Shown in pieces: positions 1-8,971 of a stretch of DNA of 64,000 bases. Each line of letters starts with the position of its first letter. Within the stretch, counting starts at the first letter, position 1. Position numbers and translations under genes: made by a program. The stretch is from Planctomycetota bacterium (GTDB lineage Bacteria > Planctomycetota > Planctomycetia > Gemmatales > Gemmataceae), in NCBI GenBank assembly GCA_021781415.1, contig JAJXWW010000025.1, positions 57,646 through 121,645 of the forward strand. The letters run 5' to 3'. The notes under the pieces were generated by a model. That model ran no database searches and was not told the origin of the DNA. It was given only the letters and a program-made list of their open reading frames with translations.

Positions 1-221
1 CGGCAGGTCGGGACGGAGAAGAATGCCAGGGAACAGGCCGAGCGAAAGAGTGAAGGGAAGGCATAACAGAGTTATCCCATCGACCAAGTGATGTATGGGC
101 GATTCTTGGTCTTGAGAATGGGGGCTACTTTAGTCACGGGAGACTTTTAGCGCCAGAAAACGATCCGCAAAGTGCTTTCCCCCCCTGACCGACAGGGAAA
201 CAGGGGGTTCTCGGATCGCGT

Positions 222-509
222 CTAAACGCCTCGCTTCGGCTTGCTCTTCGGCAGTTCGAGGCGACAGCAGCCGAAATCCAGGTGTTCGGTGAGTTCGCCC
301 TTTTTCGAACCGTGAAACACATCGGGATGGAGTCGGTAGACGACAAAGCGTCCCTGCTTTTCATCCTGGACCAGACCGGCATGGCGCAGGACGCCGAGAT
401 GGTGCGAGACATTGACGATCTCGGCATCGAGCAGAGCGGCCAATTCGCTGACACTGCGTTCGCCGCCGCGCAGGCAATGGATGATGCGCAATCGCTCGGG
501 GTCCGCCAA
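222..509 (-). CDS. ArsR-family winged-helix transcriptional regulator
   Basis: MADPERLRIIHCLRGGERSVSELAALLDAEIVNVSHHLGVLRHAGLVQDEKQGRFVVYRL matches the ArsR HTH pattern; the true start may lie slightly upstream. Confidence 0.85.
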   Translation of the reverse strand: MADPERLRIIHCLRGGERSVSELAALLDAEIVNVSHHLGVLRHAGLVQDEKQGRFVVYRLHPDVFHGSKKGELTEHLDFGCCRLELPKSKPKRGV

Positions 510-588
510 AGCGCGAAGCGAACGAGCGAAGCGGTCGGGTTGTAATGGTTCGGTCGCGACACGTTTCCGTTCGCTGCCGGTTCGCCTT

Positions 589-612
589 ACCCGGCAGCTT
601 ACGCTGCCGGGT
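589..612. terminator. Perfect 10-bp stem hairpin ACCCGGCAGC-TTAC-GCTGCCGGGT
   Basis: Perfect inverted repeat between two minus-strand genes; no T-tract, so the terminator role is uncertain. Confidence 0.4.
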
Positions 613-638
613 CGCCTGGCTCGCGAGGACGATGCTCC

Positions 639-905
639 TTAGTTCACGCAGCCGTGGTAGGCCGAGGAGCGCGCGGTCAGGACTTCGCCTTCGTGGCTCA
701 TGCGGCATCGCAGCAGGTGCAAATCTTCGTCGATTTTCTCCAAAACAACGTCGGCATCGGCGATTTGTCCGTCTGCCAGATATTGTTTCGCCTCGGCTAG
801 ACCCAGCTGAGCGATGGACAAGCGACGATCGACCATGCGCAGGAACGGAGACGAGGACGGAACGGAAGCCTTGGCATCGCGGATACGATCGGATAGAGCA
901 ACCAT
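639..905 (-). CDS. Small hypothetical protein
   Basis: ORF from internal Met (MVALSDRIRDAKASVPSSSPFLRMVDRRLSIAQLGLAEAKQYL...) with amphipathic helical character; the upstream extension looks non-coding. Confidence 0.5.
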   Translation of the reverse strand: MVALSDRIRDAKASVPSSSPFLRMVDRRLSIAQLGLAEAKQYLADGQIADADVVLEKIDEDLHLLRCRMSHEGEVLTARSSAYHGCVN

Positions 906-1196
906 GAGGATCTCTCGCAATAAGAAACCGGGGATGCTGGAAGACAACGCACCGCCGCCCAGGCGGTCCATCCAAACGGATGGAGACTCCAGCGAAACAC
1001 ACAACTGTTTGCGAGGAACCATCCAAGAGGCGAAGTCAAGTCGTGTGCGGGCAGTCGCCTTGTCGAGTTCGGCTTCCTTACCGAGGTGGCTTGGGATAGG
1101 GCCTGCGAGAATCCTTCTCATCTCCAGGCAAAGCGACTCCTCTTGTACCCGAAATGTGGGCTCCGATGCAAGAGAACTTTTTTACGGCTCGTTCAT

Positions 1197-4100
1197 CTAA
1201 GGCACGAAGCCGGCGCGTTTGTTTTGCCCTTTGATAAACACATCGAAATGTTCCAAGGGCAACGGCTCAAGAATCTCCTCGCTCGGTCGCTTGGCCACGA
1301 AGAAGCGCGGCTCGGACTTCGCCCCGCGCGCGATACGGACGGGGATCACCCAATACGAGTGCAGCGCCTTCATGTTTCGAGCCACCCACTTTTGGGGCGG
1401 CAACTGCTTGAAGCTCTCAAGGAGTTGTTCTTCCATCCAGCGCATCGCACCATCGTCAACGTCCAAGAGGCGCTGGCGAGATAGGGCGACTTTCGGAATC
1501 CTTCGTTCGATCCCGAAACCGTCGCGGATCGAGCGATCCAGCAGGCGCGAGGTGTCGTTATCGTTATCGCCGAGCGCGAAGATGACGGGTACCACCGGAA
1601 TACGGTGCGACCATCGAATCCAGTCTGGGACGGGATAGCCGCGGAGCTTCCAGCGCGATTCCATGCCGAGCCAAAAAGCGAGTAAGACGCTCAGCTTCTC
1701 CGGCGGTTTGAGAACGATGCGACCGTTGGGCTGATCGACGCCATTATAACGCAATCCTTCCGACGCCAGCCACAACGATCCCAAGGTCGAACCGAAACCC
1801 GCGCCGACCACGACGAGATTGAAGGTGTTGACCGGACTATCTTTCTCGTCGTGGCGCAGGTCGAGATACATGCGGGCGGCGGCGATGTCGTGGATGAGCC
1901 AGGGTAGGTATTCGGGAGGCAGTCCGTTCCAATCCAGTTTGCTCGGATGGTCGTCGAGCGGTTTGTCTCGAACGAAAGAGGGCAACAGCTTGGCGTTGAC
2001 CGAGTAATCCCAGAACGCGCGCTCGACGTTTTGGCTATCCCCGTGGCCACGAAAGTCGAACGTCAGAACCGTGTGCCCCTCGTTTTGCAGCGCTTCGGCC
2101 AGACGCTTCCATCCCGGCGTGGAACGCGATTGACCCAGATCGTGCAACATCAGCACGGTCATTCCCTTTTTGCCCCTCCATCCGTGATAGAGCGTGGCGG
2201 CAATCTCCATGTGGTCGATGGTGCGGAAGCGGACATTCTGTTGAAGGCCGCGCGGCCGAGTGATGCTCAAGGCGATGTCGCGCTCCCCGACCGTCTGTTT
2301 GCCAACCCGAAGGAGCAATTTGACCGAATACTCCCCCGGCTCGGTGCTTTTCGATACGGCGACGAGGACGTTTGCGAACGATAATTCGGGAGCGATGGTC
2401 GCAGGAGCGGCCGTCGTCCCTTCGGGAAGATTCGACAGAACCACCGTCGCCTCGGATCGATTTTGTCTTCTATCCAACAAGACGCGCAACTCGCCTTGCT
2501 TGCCCGCCTCGACCGCCAGGGAATCGGCCATCTTCTCGTTGAGACGAAGGCGCGGCGATTCTTCTGGAATCGATGGCTCAGCCTTTTTCTGAACCTGGAG
2601 CAGCAGCGCTTTGCTGTCTGCCACCACGTCAGCGACTTTCAGTTGGATCTTGAGCGGGACCGGCTGAGGCATCGTGTCTTCCGCGACGGTCAGTTTCACG
2701 CTTACAACATCGGGGGTGTCCGCGTTCATGGGCAGAGATTCCTGCCGAAGCTGAGGCGGCAGCTTCTCAAAATCGACGGACAGCGGTTCGCGGCAGGCAT
2801 TGCGCCGAACGGAGAAGGCGAACGTCTTGGAACTGCCGGCGGGACAGACGATATTTTCCGGGGGTTGCAACAGGGGGCGCGGGGTCGGCACGACCGAAAG
2901 CTGAAACGCTTGCTCCGCGCGTTTTTCGTCTCCCTGCCACAGTGAAACGCGCACCGTTCGCCGCGGAGGAACAACTCCGAGAGGGGCGATCAATCGCAAC
3001 GAGCAAGATTCTTCGTCCGCGGCCAATGACAGCACCGACGTCGCTGGAACGTCCAGCGCTTTCACCTCGTCGGGCATTCCTTCGAGGCGAAGGGTCAAGG
3101 GTTCGCGGCAATCGCGGCGATCGACGTGGATAGCGATTGTCGTCTTGAATCCCGCGCGGAGTGTCACATCGTCGAGGTGCGATAGGCTCGGCGGGCGTGC
3201 GGACGCGGAGTCGGACGATGGCTTCACGGAGGACCATACCAACACGTTCAGGACGATGAAGCTGATGAGAACGACTGCCCCCACAATAGCAAGCGAGACC
3301 GGCCGCGAGAGCAGCGACAAAACGGGATCGGCGCGAAGGGCGGCTTCGCGCGGTTTTTCTTCCCCCTCGACCGGAGGTTTGGCGTCAAGCTCGATCTCGG
3401 CGGAACTGCGTCGGCGCGCGGCGATGGCTTGCGACGGCAGCGGAGGAGGCACGGATTTGAGTTCGATCGGCTGAGTCTCGGTCAGCGAGACGGTTTGCAC
3501 GGTCGGCTCGGCAACGAGGACGCCGGTGGTAACCGAAACCATCTGCGCGGTCGCCGACGCGAGGCGCGAACGTCTCCGCGCGGGCGATTCCCCACTGAGA
3601 AGCGCCTCGACTTGCATTTCCTCGCTGTCGGACAAGGGACGCACGCCGCTTTCGTCCACCAACTCATCGAGTGCTGGCGCGACGAGGAGCGGGCCGCGGC
3701 TGGCCAAGAGGAGGTGGCCGATCAAATGGCGCGCATCACGATCTTTTAACTCCCACAATTCGCGCAGCAGGCACGATTTGCTCGGTAGGCGGAAGTCCTC
3801 TTCGCGGAATAACAAATTCTCGCCGTTGTCGTGCCGCTGCCACAGATTCGTTCCGCCGACGCGCAGACAGCGCAGAGCCGTGTAAATCAGCAGATGGGCG
3901 AAGCGATCCATCTCGCGGTCGTATCCGCCCGCGCTCAAGCGTTGGGGATGTTGATAATTGGGATGGCCGACCTCGCCGGACGGAATGTCGGCCAACGCCG
4001 GGACGAACATGCCGTCGTAGTCGATCAGCTTGAGGGCCAGCGAACTGCTTTTGCTTCCGGGCACGAGCAAGACATTGCCGTGCTGCAAATCGCCGTGTGC

Positions 4101-4559
4101 CATGCCGGCGTCGTGCAACTCTTGCCCCAGTCGCAGCCACAAGAGTGCCAGGCGTTCGAGAACGACCGGCTTGTTCGAGTGTTCGCAGACGAATTCGTTG
4201 AGTCGAAACCCTTCGACCCATCGCATTTTGACCAGGGGATACCATTGGCCGTGGACGCGGATGCCTTCGTCGAGATAGTGAAACTCAACCATGAAGGCGC
4301 GTTGTGTTTGCCGCAGATGTTCGCTGATGGCTTGGTAGCGAGGGCGCAATCCGGCCACCGGGCGCGTGAAGCACTTGATGGCCCAGCATTGTCCGTCGGC
4401 TCCCTGAATCTGATAGACGTCGGCAAAGTTTCCAGAGTGCGGACGCGGCAGACCAAATAGATCGCCGATGGCTTGCCCTTGGCGCAGATCCTCCTCGGAG
4501 AAACACAGCTGCGGATTCTGTACCGCGGCGTTGTAATCCGTGGCATGAGGCCAAGACAT
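1197..4559 (-). CDS. Transmembrane YegI/TerY-P-type protein kinase fused to a C-terminal alpha/beta-hydrolase-like domain
   Basis: WAIKCF, MAHGDLQHGNVLL and LKLIDYDGM kinase motifs; TM segment SLAIVGAVVLISFIVLNVLVW; C-terminal MTVLMLHDLGQS...VLTFDFRGHGDS...VVVGAGFGS fold signature. Start set to MSWPHATDY with an AGGAG upstream instead of the annotated TTG at 4592. Confidence 0.85.
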   Translation of the reverse strand: MSWPHATDYNAAVQNPQLCFSEEDLRQGQAIGDLFGLPRPHSGNFADVYQIQGADGQCWAIKCFTRPVAGLRPRYQAISEHLRQTQRAFMVEFHYLDEGIRVHGQWYPLVKMRWVEGFRLNEFVCEHSNKPVVLERLALLWLRLGQELHDAGMAHGDLQHGNVLLVPGSKSSSLALKLIDYDGMFVPALADIPSGEVGHPNYQHPQRLSAGGYDREMDRFAHLLIYTALRCLRVGGTNLWQRHDNGENLLFREEDFRLPSKSCLLRELWELKDRDARHLIGHLLLASRGPLLVAPALDELVDESGVRPLSDSEEMQVEALLSGESPARRRSRLASATAQMVSVTTGVLVAEPTVQTVSLTETQPIELKSVPPPLPSQAIAARRRSSAEIELDAKPPVEGEEKPREAALRADPVLSLLSRPVSLAIVGAVVLISFIVLNVLVWSSVKPSSDSASARPPSLSHLDDVTLRAGFKTTIAIHVDRRDCREPLTLRLEGMPDEVKALDVPATSVLSLAADEESCSLRLIAPLGVVPPRRTVRVSLWQGDEKRAEQAFQLSVVPTPRPLLQPPENIVCPAGSSKTFAFSVRRNACREPLSVDFEKLPPQLRQESLPMNADTPDVVSVKLTVAEDTMPQPVPLKIQLKVADVVADSKALLLQVQKKAEPSIPEESPRLRLNEKMADSLAVEAGKQGELRVLLDRRQNRSEATVVLSNLPEGTTAAPATIAPELSFANVLVAVSKSTEPGEYSVKLLLRVGKQTVGERDIALSITRPRGLQQNVRFRTIDHMEIAATLYHGWRGKKGMTVLMLHDLGQSRSTPGWKRLAEALQNEGHTVLTFDFRGHGDSQNVERAFWDYSVNAKLLPSFVRDKPLDDHPSKLDWNGLPPEYLPWLIHDIAAARMYLDLRHDEKDSPVNTFNLVVVGAGFGSTLGSLWLASEGLRYNGVDQPNGRIVLKPPEKLSVLLAFWLGMESRWKLRGYPVPDWIRWSHRIPVVPVIFALGDNDNDTSRLLDRSIRDGFGIERRIPKVALSRQRLLDVDDGAMRWMEEQLLESFKQLPPQKWVARNMKALHSYWVIPVRIARGAKSEPRFFVAKRPSEEILEPLPLEHFDVFIKGQNKRAGFVP

Positions 4560-4580
4560 CGCGCACTCCTTGTGGAATCC

Positions 4581-4607
4581 AGCCGGCAGCAAAAGCCACT
4601 GCCGGCT
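4581..4607. promoter_or_regulatory. Inverted repeat AGCCGGCAG-N9-CTGCCGGCT between the PP2C stop and kinase start
   Basis: Perfect 9-bp arms read directly. Confidence 0.4.
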
Positions 4608-5409
4608 ACTGACTAATCGCCACGAGCGTTACGTCGTCGTTGCGCAGTCGGCGTTCGTTGCGCAGTCCCTCGATCCAAGCGGCGAAAGCGTGTTGCGCCT
4701 CGTCGTCGCTGCTGCCCGGATAGATCAGCGGTTCCAACGACAGCCACGGCTTCGCTCCTGCCTCAGACTGAAGTAAAAACCACTGTGCCAAGGCGTCGGT
4801 CATCAGCCAGAATCGGTCGCCCGGTTGGCATTCGCCGTACTGTTGCAGACCGTTCTTGTTCGGCACTTCGATCGGCGAGGTGCGCGAGCCAACGAGCCAG
4901 GGTGCATTGCTGAAATCGGCGGCGCGCAAGATTGGGAATGTCCGAATCAACTCGCCGCGACGCACCTGAAATAAACAGCTGTCGCCGACTGCCAGGGCAT
5001 ACCAACTATTATCTTCAAAGACTAAACCGAGGAAAGTGGCAAACGCTCCTTGCGTCAATCCGGGTTCGAGATACCACGGCACATCGGCACTTCGCTGCCC
5101 TCCGTCCTCGGACGAACTTCTCGAAGCGAGGAATGCCGAATAGGGAGAACGGATGGCCGACAACCATCGATCTTGAAGGGACGGCAGCCAATTCGCCCAG
5201 CGGGGAAGGGGATCGTTTTGCCGCACGAACTCCTCGACGAGCAGTTGCGCCCAGAGCGCAGCGTGGGGGCTTTCGGCCGCGCCGTCGGCAATGGCAAAGC
5301 GGCCGCGCTCGGCGTCCACGGCCAAGGCATCCTGGCATTCGTCCAGGTCGTAGCCCTGACGGGGCAAGCGAAAGGCGCGAGAGCCGAGGCCGACGCCGGA
5401 CAACGCCAT
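4606..5409 (-). CDS. PP2C-family protein phosphatase-like protein
   Basis: FAIADGAAES, YALAVGDSCLFQVRRGEL, FWLMTDALAQWFL and RNDDVTLVAI correspond to PP2C motifs. Confidence 0.8.
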   Translation of the reverse strand: MALSGVGLGSRAFRLPRQGYDLDECQDALAVDAERGRFAIADGAAESPHAALWAQLLVEEFVRQNDPLPRWANWLPSLQDRWLSAIRSPYSAFLASRSSSEDGGQRSADVPWYLEPGLTQGAFATFLGLVFEDNSWYALAVGDSCLFQVRRGELIRTFPILRAADFSNAPWLVGSRTSPIEVPNKNGLQQYGECQPGDRFWLMTDALAQWFLLQSEAGAKPWLSLEPLIYPGSSDDEAQHAFAAWIEGLRNERRLRNDDVTLVAISQ

Positions 5410-5412
5410 GAC

Positions 5413-6255
5413 TCACCGTAGGTTCTTGGGATCGACTCGCGTACCGATGTCCAGAAAACGGACCACCGATGCCAAATCGGCGTTGAAGACGAAGCCACGC
5501 GAGTCGGCCGTCACCGTCAGACCCGCCTGACGCGCCGATTGAAGCATCGCTGGCGGCAGCAAGCTCGACATGCGGAACAAGCGGCGCGCGTAATCGTCGG
5601 GCAAACCCGACTCGGCATCGGGAAACTCGATGGCTTGCGAGGCAGACGACGAGATGTGGCCGTTAAACAATAAGACCGCTCCATCCTCGCTGGCCAACTC
5701 GCCCAGATTCTTGGCCGTCTCCTCGGGATTGCCGTCCGTCGCTTCTCCATCGGAGAGATTGACCACCAGAGGAGGATAGCAAGCGGGATGTTCGAGCAGG
5801 AAACCGGAGACGATTTGAATGGCTTGCTCCAGCGCTTTGCACATCGGCGTCTTCCCGTCGCCGGCCGCTTCGAACCACACCGGCGACCGGACGATCTGCT
5901 CGACCTGCCCGCCGCGTCCATCGTCCACGAGATTGGCGCGCTGTTCGACGCGCAATGGATTGCGGGCCAACTCGCCGATAGGAACCAAGACGCGCTCGGC
6001 CAACCCTCCGCCCAGCGCGGGCCGAACCTGACGGCCGTAGCCGATCACTCCGACATGAAAGCGGTCGAGGACAGTCTGTCCCCACACGCAGCGCAATACC
6101 AAGGTATACAGCAGGCGATTGAGCGAGTCGGCCACTACGTCGGCTTTCTTATTGCCCAAACCGCCGCCGATCGGTCCCAACATGGACTTCGATTGATCGA
6201 CGAGAAAGAGGAAGCAGGTAGGGTTCGAGCGGCTGATTTCCGCAGTGTAGGGCAT
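5413..6255 (-). CDS. VWA-domain protein (TerY/YegL-like)
   Basis: MPYTAEISRSNPTCFLFLVDQSKSMLGPI: DxSxS MIDAS, then KTPMCKALEQA and VNLSDGEATDG; stop is 3 nt before the PP2C start. Confidence 0.85.
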   Translation of the reverse strand: MPYTAEISRSNPTCFLFLVDQSKSMLGPIGGGLGNKKADVVADSLNRLLYTLVLRCVWGQTVLDRFHVGVIGYGRQVRPALGGGLAERVLVPIGELARNPLRVEQRANLVDDGRGGQVEQIVRSPVWFEAAGDGKTPMCKALEQAIQIVSGFLLEHPACYPPLVVNLSDGEATDGNPEETAKNLGELASEDGAVLLFNGHISSSASQAIEFPDAESGLPDDYARRLFRMSSLLPPAMLQSARQAGLTVTADSRGFVFNADLASVVRFLDIGTRVDPKNLR

Positions 6256-6417
6256 GGATGTCGCCTTTCCAGCGGGGTGCGGAGGCACCAGACACGAACG
6301 AAACGGAGGCGATGAGGAATTATACCTTTTCTCGGCCCGCTGTCGCAAGCGTTTTGTGTCGTCGATTTTGATTCCCAGAGCGTGTTTGCGAATTGACCTC
6401 CGCCGTATTATCCGGGT

Positions 6418-6857
6418 ATGAGCAAGACGCAAACCTATCCCAGCGATCTCACGGATGCCCAGTGGGCTTCTGATTCAGCCCTTGTTACCGAAACCTCACA
6501 AACGCGGCCGACGCCGCAGCCTGTATTACCGCCGTGTTTTCGACGCCATCTTCTACCTGCAAGGCACCGGCTGCCAGTGGCGACAACTAGCCCACGACTT
6601 CCCGCCCTGGGGTACGGTGGTCTCCTACTTCTGCCGCTGGCGTCAGAACGGTCTGTGGCTGCGCATCCACCACACCTCGCAAGCGGCACATCCTGGTCGA
6701 TGTCTTGGGAATGCCGATCGCTTGTGTGGTCCATGCGGCCGATGTCCAGGACGAGGATGGTTGCGAGGCCGTGTTGGACCGAGCCAAAGAACGCTTCCCG
6801 CGCCTGAAGAAGATTTGGGCGGATAGCCGCTATGCCTGCAAGCAAACGCCCCGGTGA
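6418..6857 (+). pseudogene. Degraded IS5-family (DUF4096-type) transposase remnant
   Basis: MSKTQTYPSDLTDAQW in one frame, LIQPLLPKPHKRGRRRSLYYRRVFDAIFYLQGTGCQWRQLAHDFPPWGTVVSYFCRW in the next, RKRHILVDVLGMPIACVVHAADVQDEDGCEAVLDRAKERFPRLKKIWADSRYA in the third; C-terminus missing. Confidence 0.8.
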
Positions 6858-6912
6858 GTCTGGATGATCTATGGCTGGGTTTGGCCTCCGTCCTTTTTTG
6901 AAGAGCCGGACC

Positions 6913-8712
6913 TCACGCGGCAGCGCGGCGCGGACGGCTTTCGATGTCGAACAAGCCGTACACATCCTGTTCCGTCAATCCCAGCGACGGCGGCGGACCA
7001 TTTTGCTCGATCAGTTCGTTGAACAGTTGACGTTTCTTTTCCAGCACTTCGTGGATGCGCCCTTCGATGGTTCCTTGACTGATGAAGCGCGTCACGAACA
7101 CCGACGATTTCTGGCCGAGGCGATGGGCGCGATTGATGGCCTGATCCTCAATGGCTGGGTTCCACCAGCGGTCGAATAGGAAGACATAGTTGGTGAATTG
7201 CAGATTGAGTCCGACACTGCCCGTGCCGTAGCTCATCAGAATGACGTGCTTCGTCGGGTCGGTTTTGAAGCGGTCGAGAATTGCCTGCCTGTCTTTGTGA
7301 GGGATTTTGCCGTGGTATTGTAACGGGCCGAACTCGCGCAGCGCCTCGGCGAGAGCCTCCAACGGTTCGACCCACTGCGAGAAGACGATGGCCTTGCGTC
7401 CGCTCTCGGCCACCTCGGCCATGTCCGCGAGCAATCGTTCGAGTTTGGCACTCTGTTTGGTGCGCGGATCGAAGTTGCAAATCTGTTTGAGGCGCATCAC
7501 CAGTTCAAAAACGTGTTGCACCGTCAGCGTATCGCCCAGCGCGTTGAGGTGAATCACGCCTTCCTTTTCCGCGAGATCGTAGGCGGCGCGTTGGGCGGGC
7601 GTCAACTCGACCTCGGTATCGCGGAGGATGCGCGGCGGCATGTCCGGAGCCACCTCTTCCTTGGTGCGGCGAAGGATGCAATCGCTCGTAAGGGCGGCGA
7701 GCTGATTGGCCGGCGTCTCGGGTGGAATACGATTCGCATCCACGAAGGAGAAAATGTTGACGAGATCGTCGGTACGATTTTCGACCGGGGTTCCCGTCAT
7801 GGCCCAGCTGCGGTTGCGACGCAGACCCCGCACCGCGTGCGCCGTCTTCGATTCCTTGTTCTTAATGCGTTGGGCTTCGTCGAGAACGACCACATCGAAG
7901 CGCACCCTCTCGTCGACGATCTCCGCTGCGTCGCGGGTCAACAGCTCGTAGTTGACCAGCTTTAGAGGGCAGTTCGACACCTGCCAGACCGCGCGGCGCG
8001 TCTCGGTGTCGCCGTTGATAATCTCAAACGGCACGTCCGGTGCCCACATGCGTAGCTCGCGCGTCCAGTTGATGACGAGCGGTTTCGGGCAGACAACGAG
8101 GGCGTTGTGGATCAAGCCGGCGTGAAAGAGCAGCCGCAGCGCGACGATGGTTTGCATCGTTTTGCCGAGTCCCATCTCGTCGGCGATGAGGGCGGCATCG
8201 CGCGGCATCAAGAAAGCGATGCCGCGCAACTGATACGGAAACGGCTTGAACGGCAGCGTAATTTGCTTGTTGGCAAAGATGTCTTCGAGCGGCGGTTGCA
8301 ACAAATAGAGGAGACGATCCTTGAACTGTACGGTCTCGCGCGGCGGACGCAGCTTGGTACGGATGGTTCCTTTCTCTTGCCCGCTTCCCGCACTCGGGAG
8401 TGGCAACTCCTCTTGCTCCAGCTCGGCGAGTTTGCAAGTCGGCTTCGTGACGGTAACCCCATCGGGCGGAGTGGGAAAACGCCATCCTTGTGTCGTTACG
8501 TCGAGGCCGATCTTACCCAGCGAACGAACCCACGGAGCGCTCGTCAGAAGCGTCGCCTGCCGCACGCTCACTTCCAAGGGGCGGTCGAAACGGGGAAGCG
8601 AGCGAACCTCTACCGGCAAGGTCAGGTTAATCTGGTCGATCTGGCAAAGCGGCGCAGCCTCATCCGACGGAGGAGTTTGGAGCGCTGCGCCGGGCGGCGT
8701 CGGCTCACTCAC
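6913..8712 (-). CDS. SNF2-family DEAD/DEAH-box helicase
   Basis: LIADEMGLGKTMQTIVAL, VLDEAQRIKN, MTGTPVENR, GSVGLNLQFTNYVFLFDRWWNPAIEDQAINRAHRLGQ. Confidence 0.95.
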   Translation of the reverse strand: MSEPTPPGAALQTPPSDEAAPLCQIDQINLTLPVEVRSLPRFDRPLEVSVRQATLLTSAPWVRSLGKIGLDVTTQGWRFPTPPDGVTVTKPTCKLAELEQEELPLPSAGSGQEKGTIRTKLRPPRETVQFKDRLLYLLQPPLEDIFANKQITLPFKPFPYQLRGIAFLMPRDAALIADEMGLGKTMQTIVALRLLFHAGLIHNALVVCPKPLVINWTRELRMWAPDVPFEIINGDTETRRAVWQVSNCPLKLVNYELLTRDAAEIVDERVRFDVVVLDEAQRIKNKESKTAHAVRGLRRNRSWAMTGTPVENRTDDLVNIFSFVDANRIPPETPANQLAALTSDCILRRTKEEVAPDMPPRILRDTEVELTPAQRAAYDLAEKEGVIHLNALGDTLTVQHVFELVMRLKQICNFDPRTKQSAKLERLLADMAEVAESGRKAIVFSQWVEPLEALAEALREFGPLQYHGKIPHKDRQAILDRFKTDPTKHVILMSYGTGSVGLNLQFTNYVFLFDRWWNPAIEDQAINRAHRLGQKSSVFVTRFISQGTIEGRIHEVLEKKRQLFNELIEQNGPPPSLGLTEQDVYGLFDIESRPRRAAA

Positions 8713-8854
8713 GGTGTCTCTCCCTGAAAACCAATCCCTGGCACGTCCGAGAAAGCCGGCTGTAAGGGAAGTTCGGGCGCTTTGGCAAAGCGCCGGGCTT
8801 TCGTGTCGCCGTATAGATTCGGGTAGAAGGGAGAGAGAACTTTACACGGAGGAG

Positions 8855-8889
8855 AATCACCCCGACGACCGGGAACCGCCGGGGTGATT
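8855..8889. terminator. Hairpin AATCACCCCG ... CGGGGTGATT
   Basis: Perfect 10-bp inverted repeat downstream of the 8972-9850 gene; no T-tract. Confidence 0.4.
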
Positions 8890-8971
8890 GTAACCGACGA
8901 CTTCTGAGAGGCGATCCGAGATGCCCATCATCCCTGAGTAAAGGGGAGAGGAGGGCTTTTCGGACAGTCTC

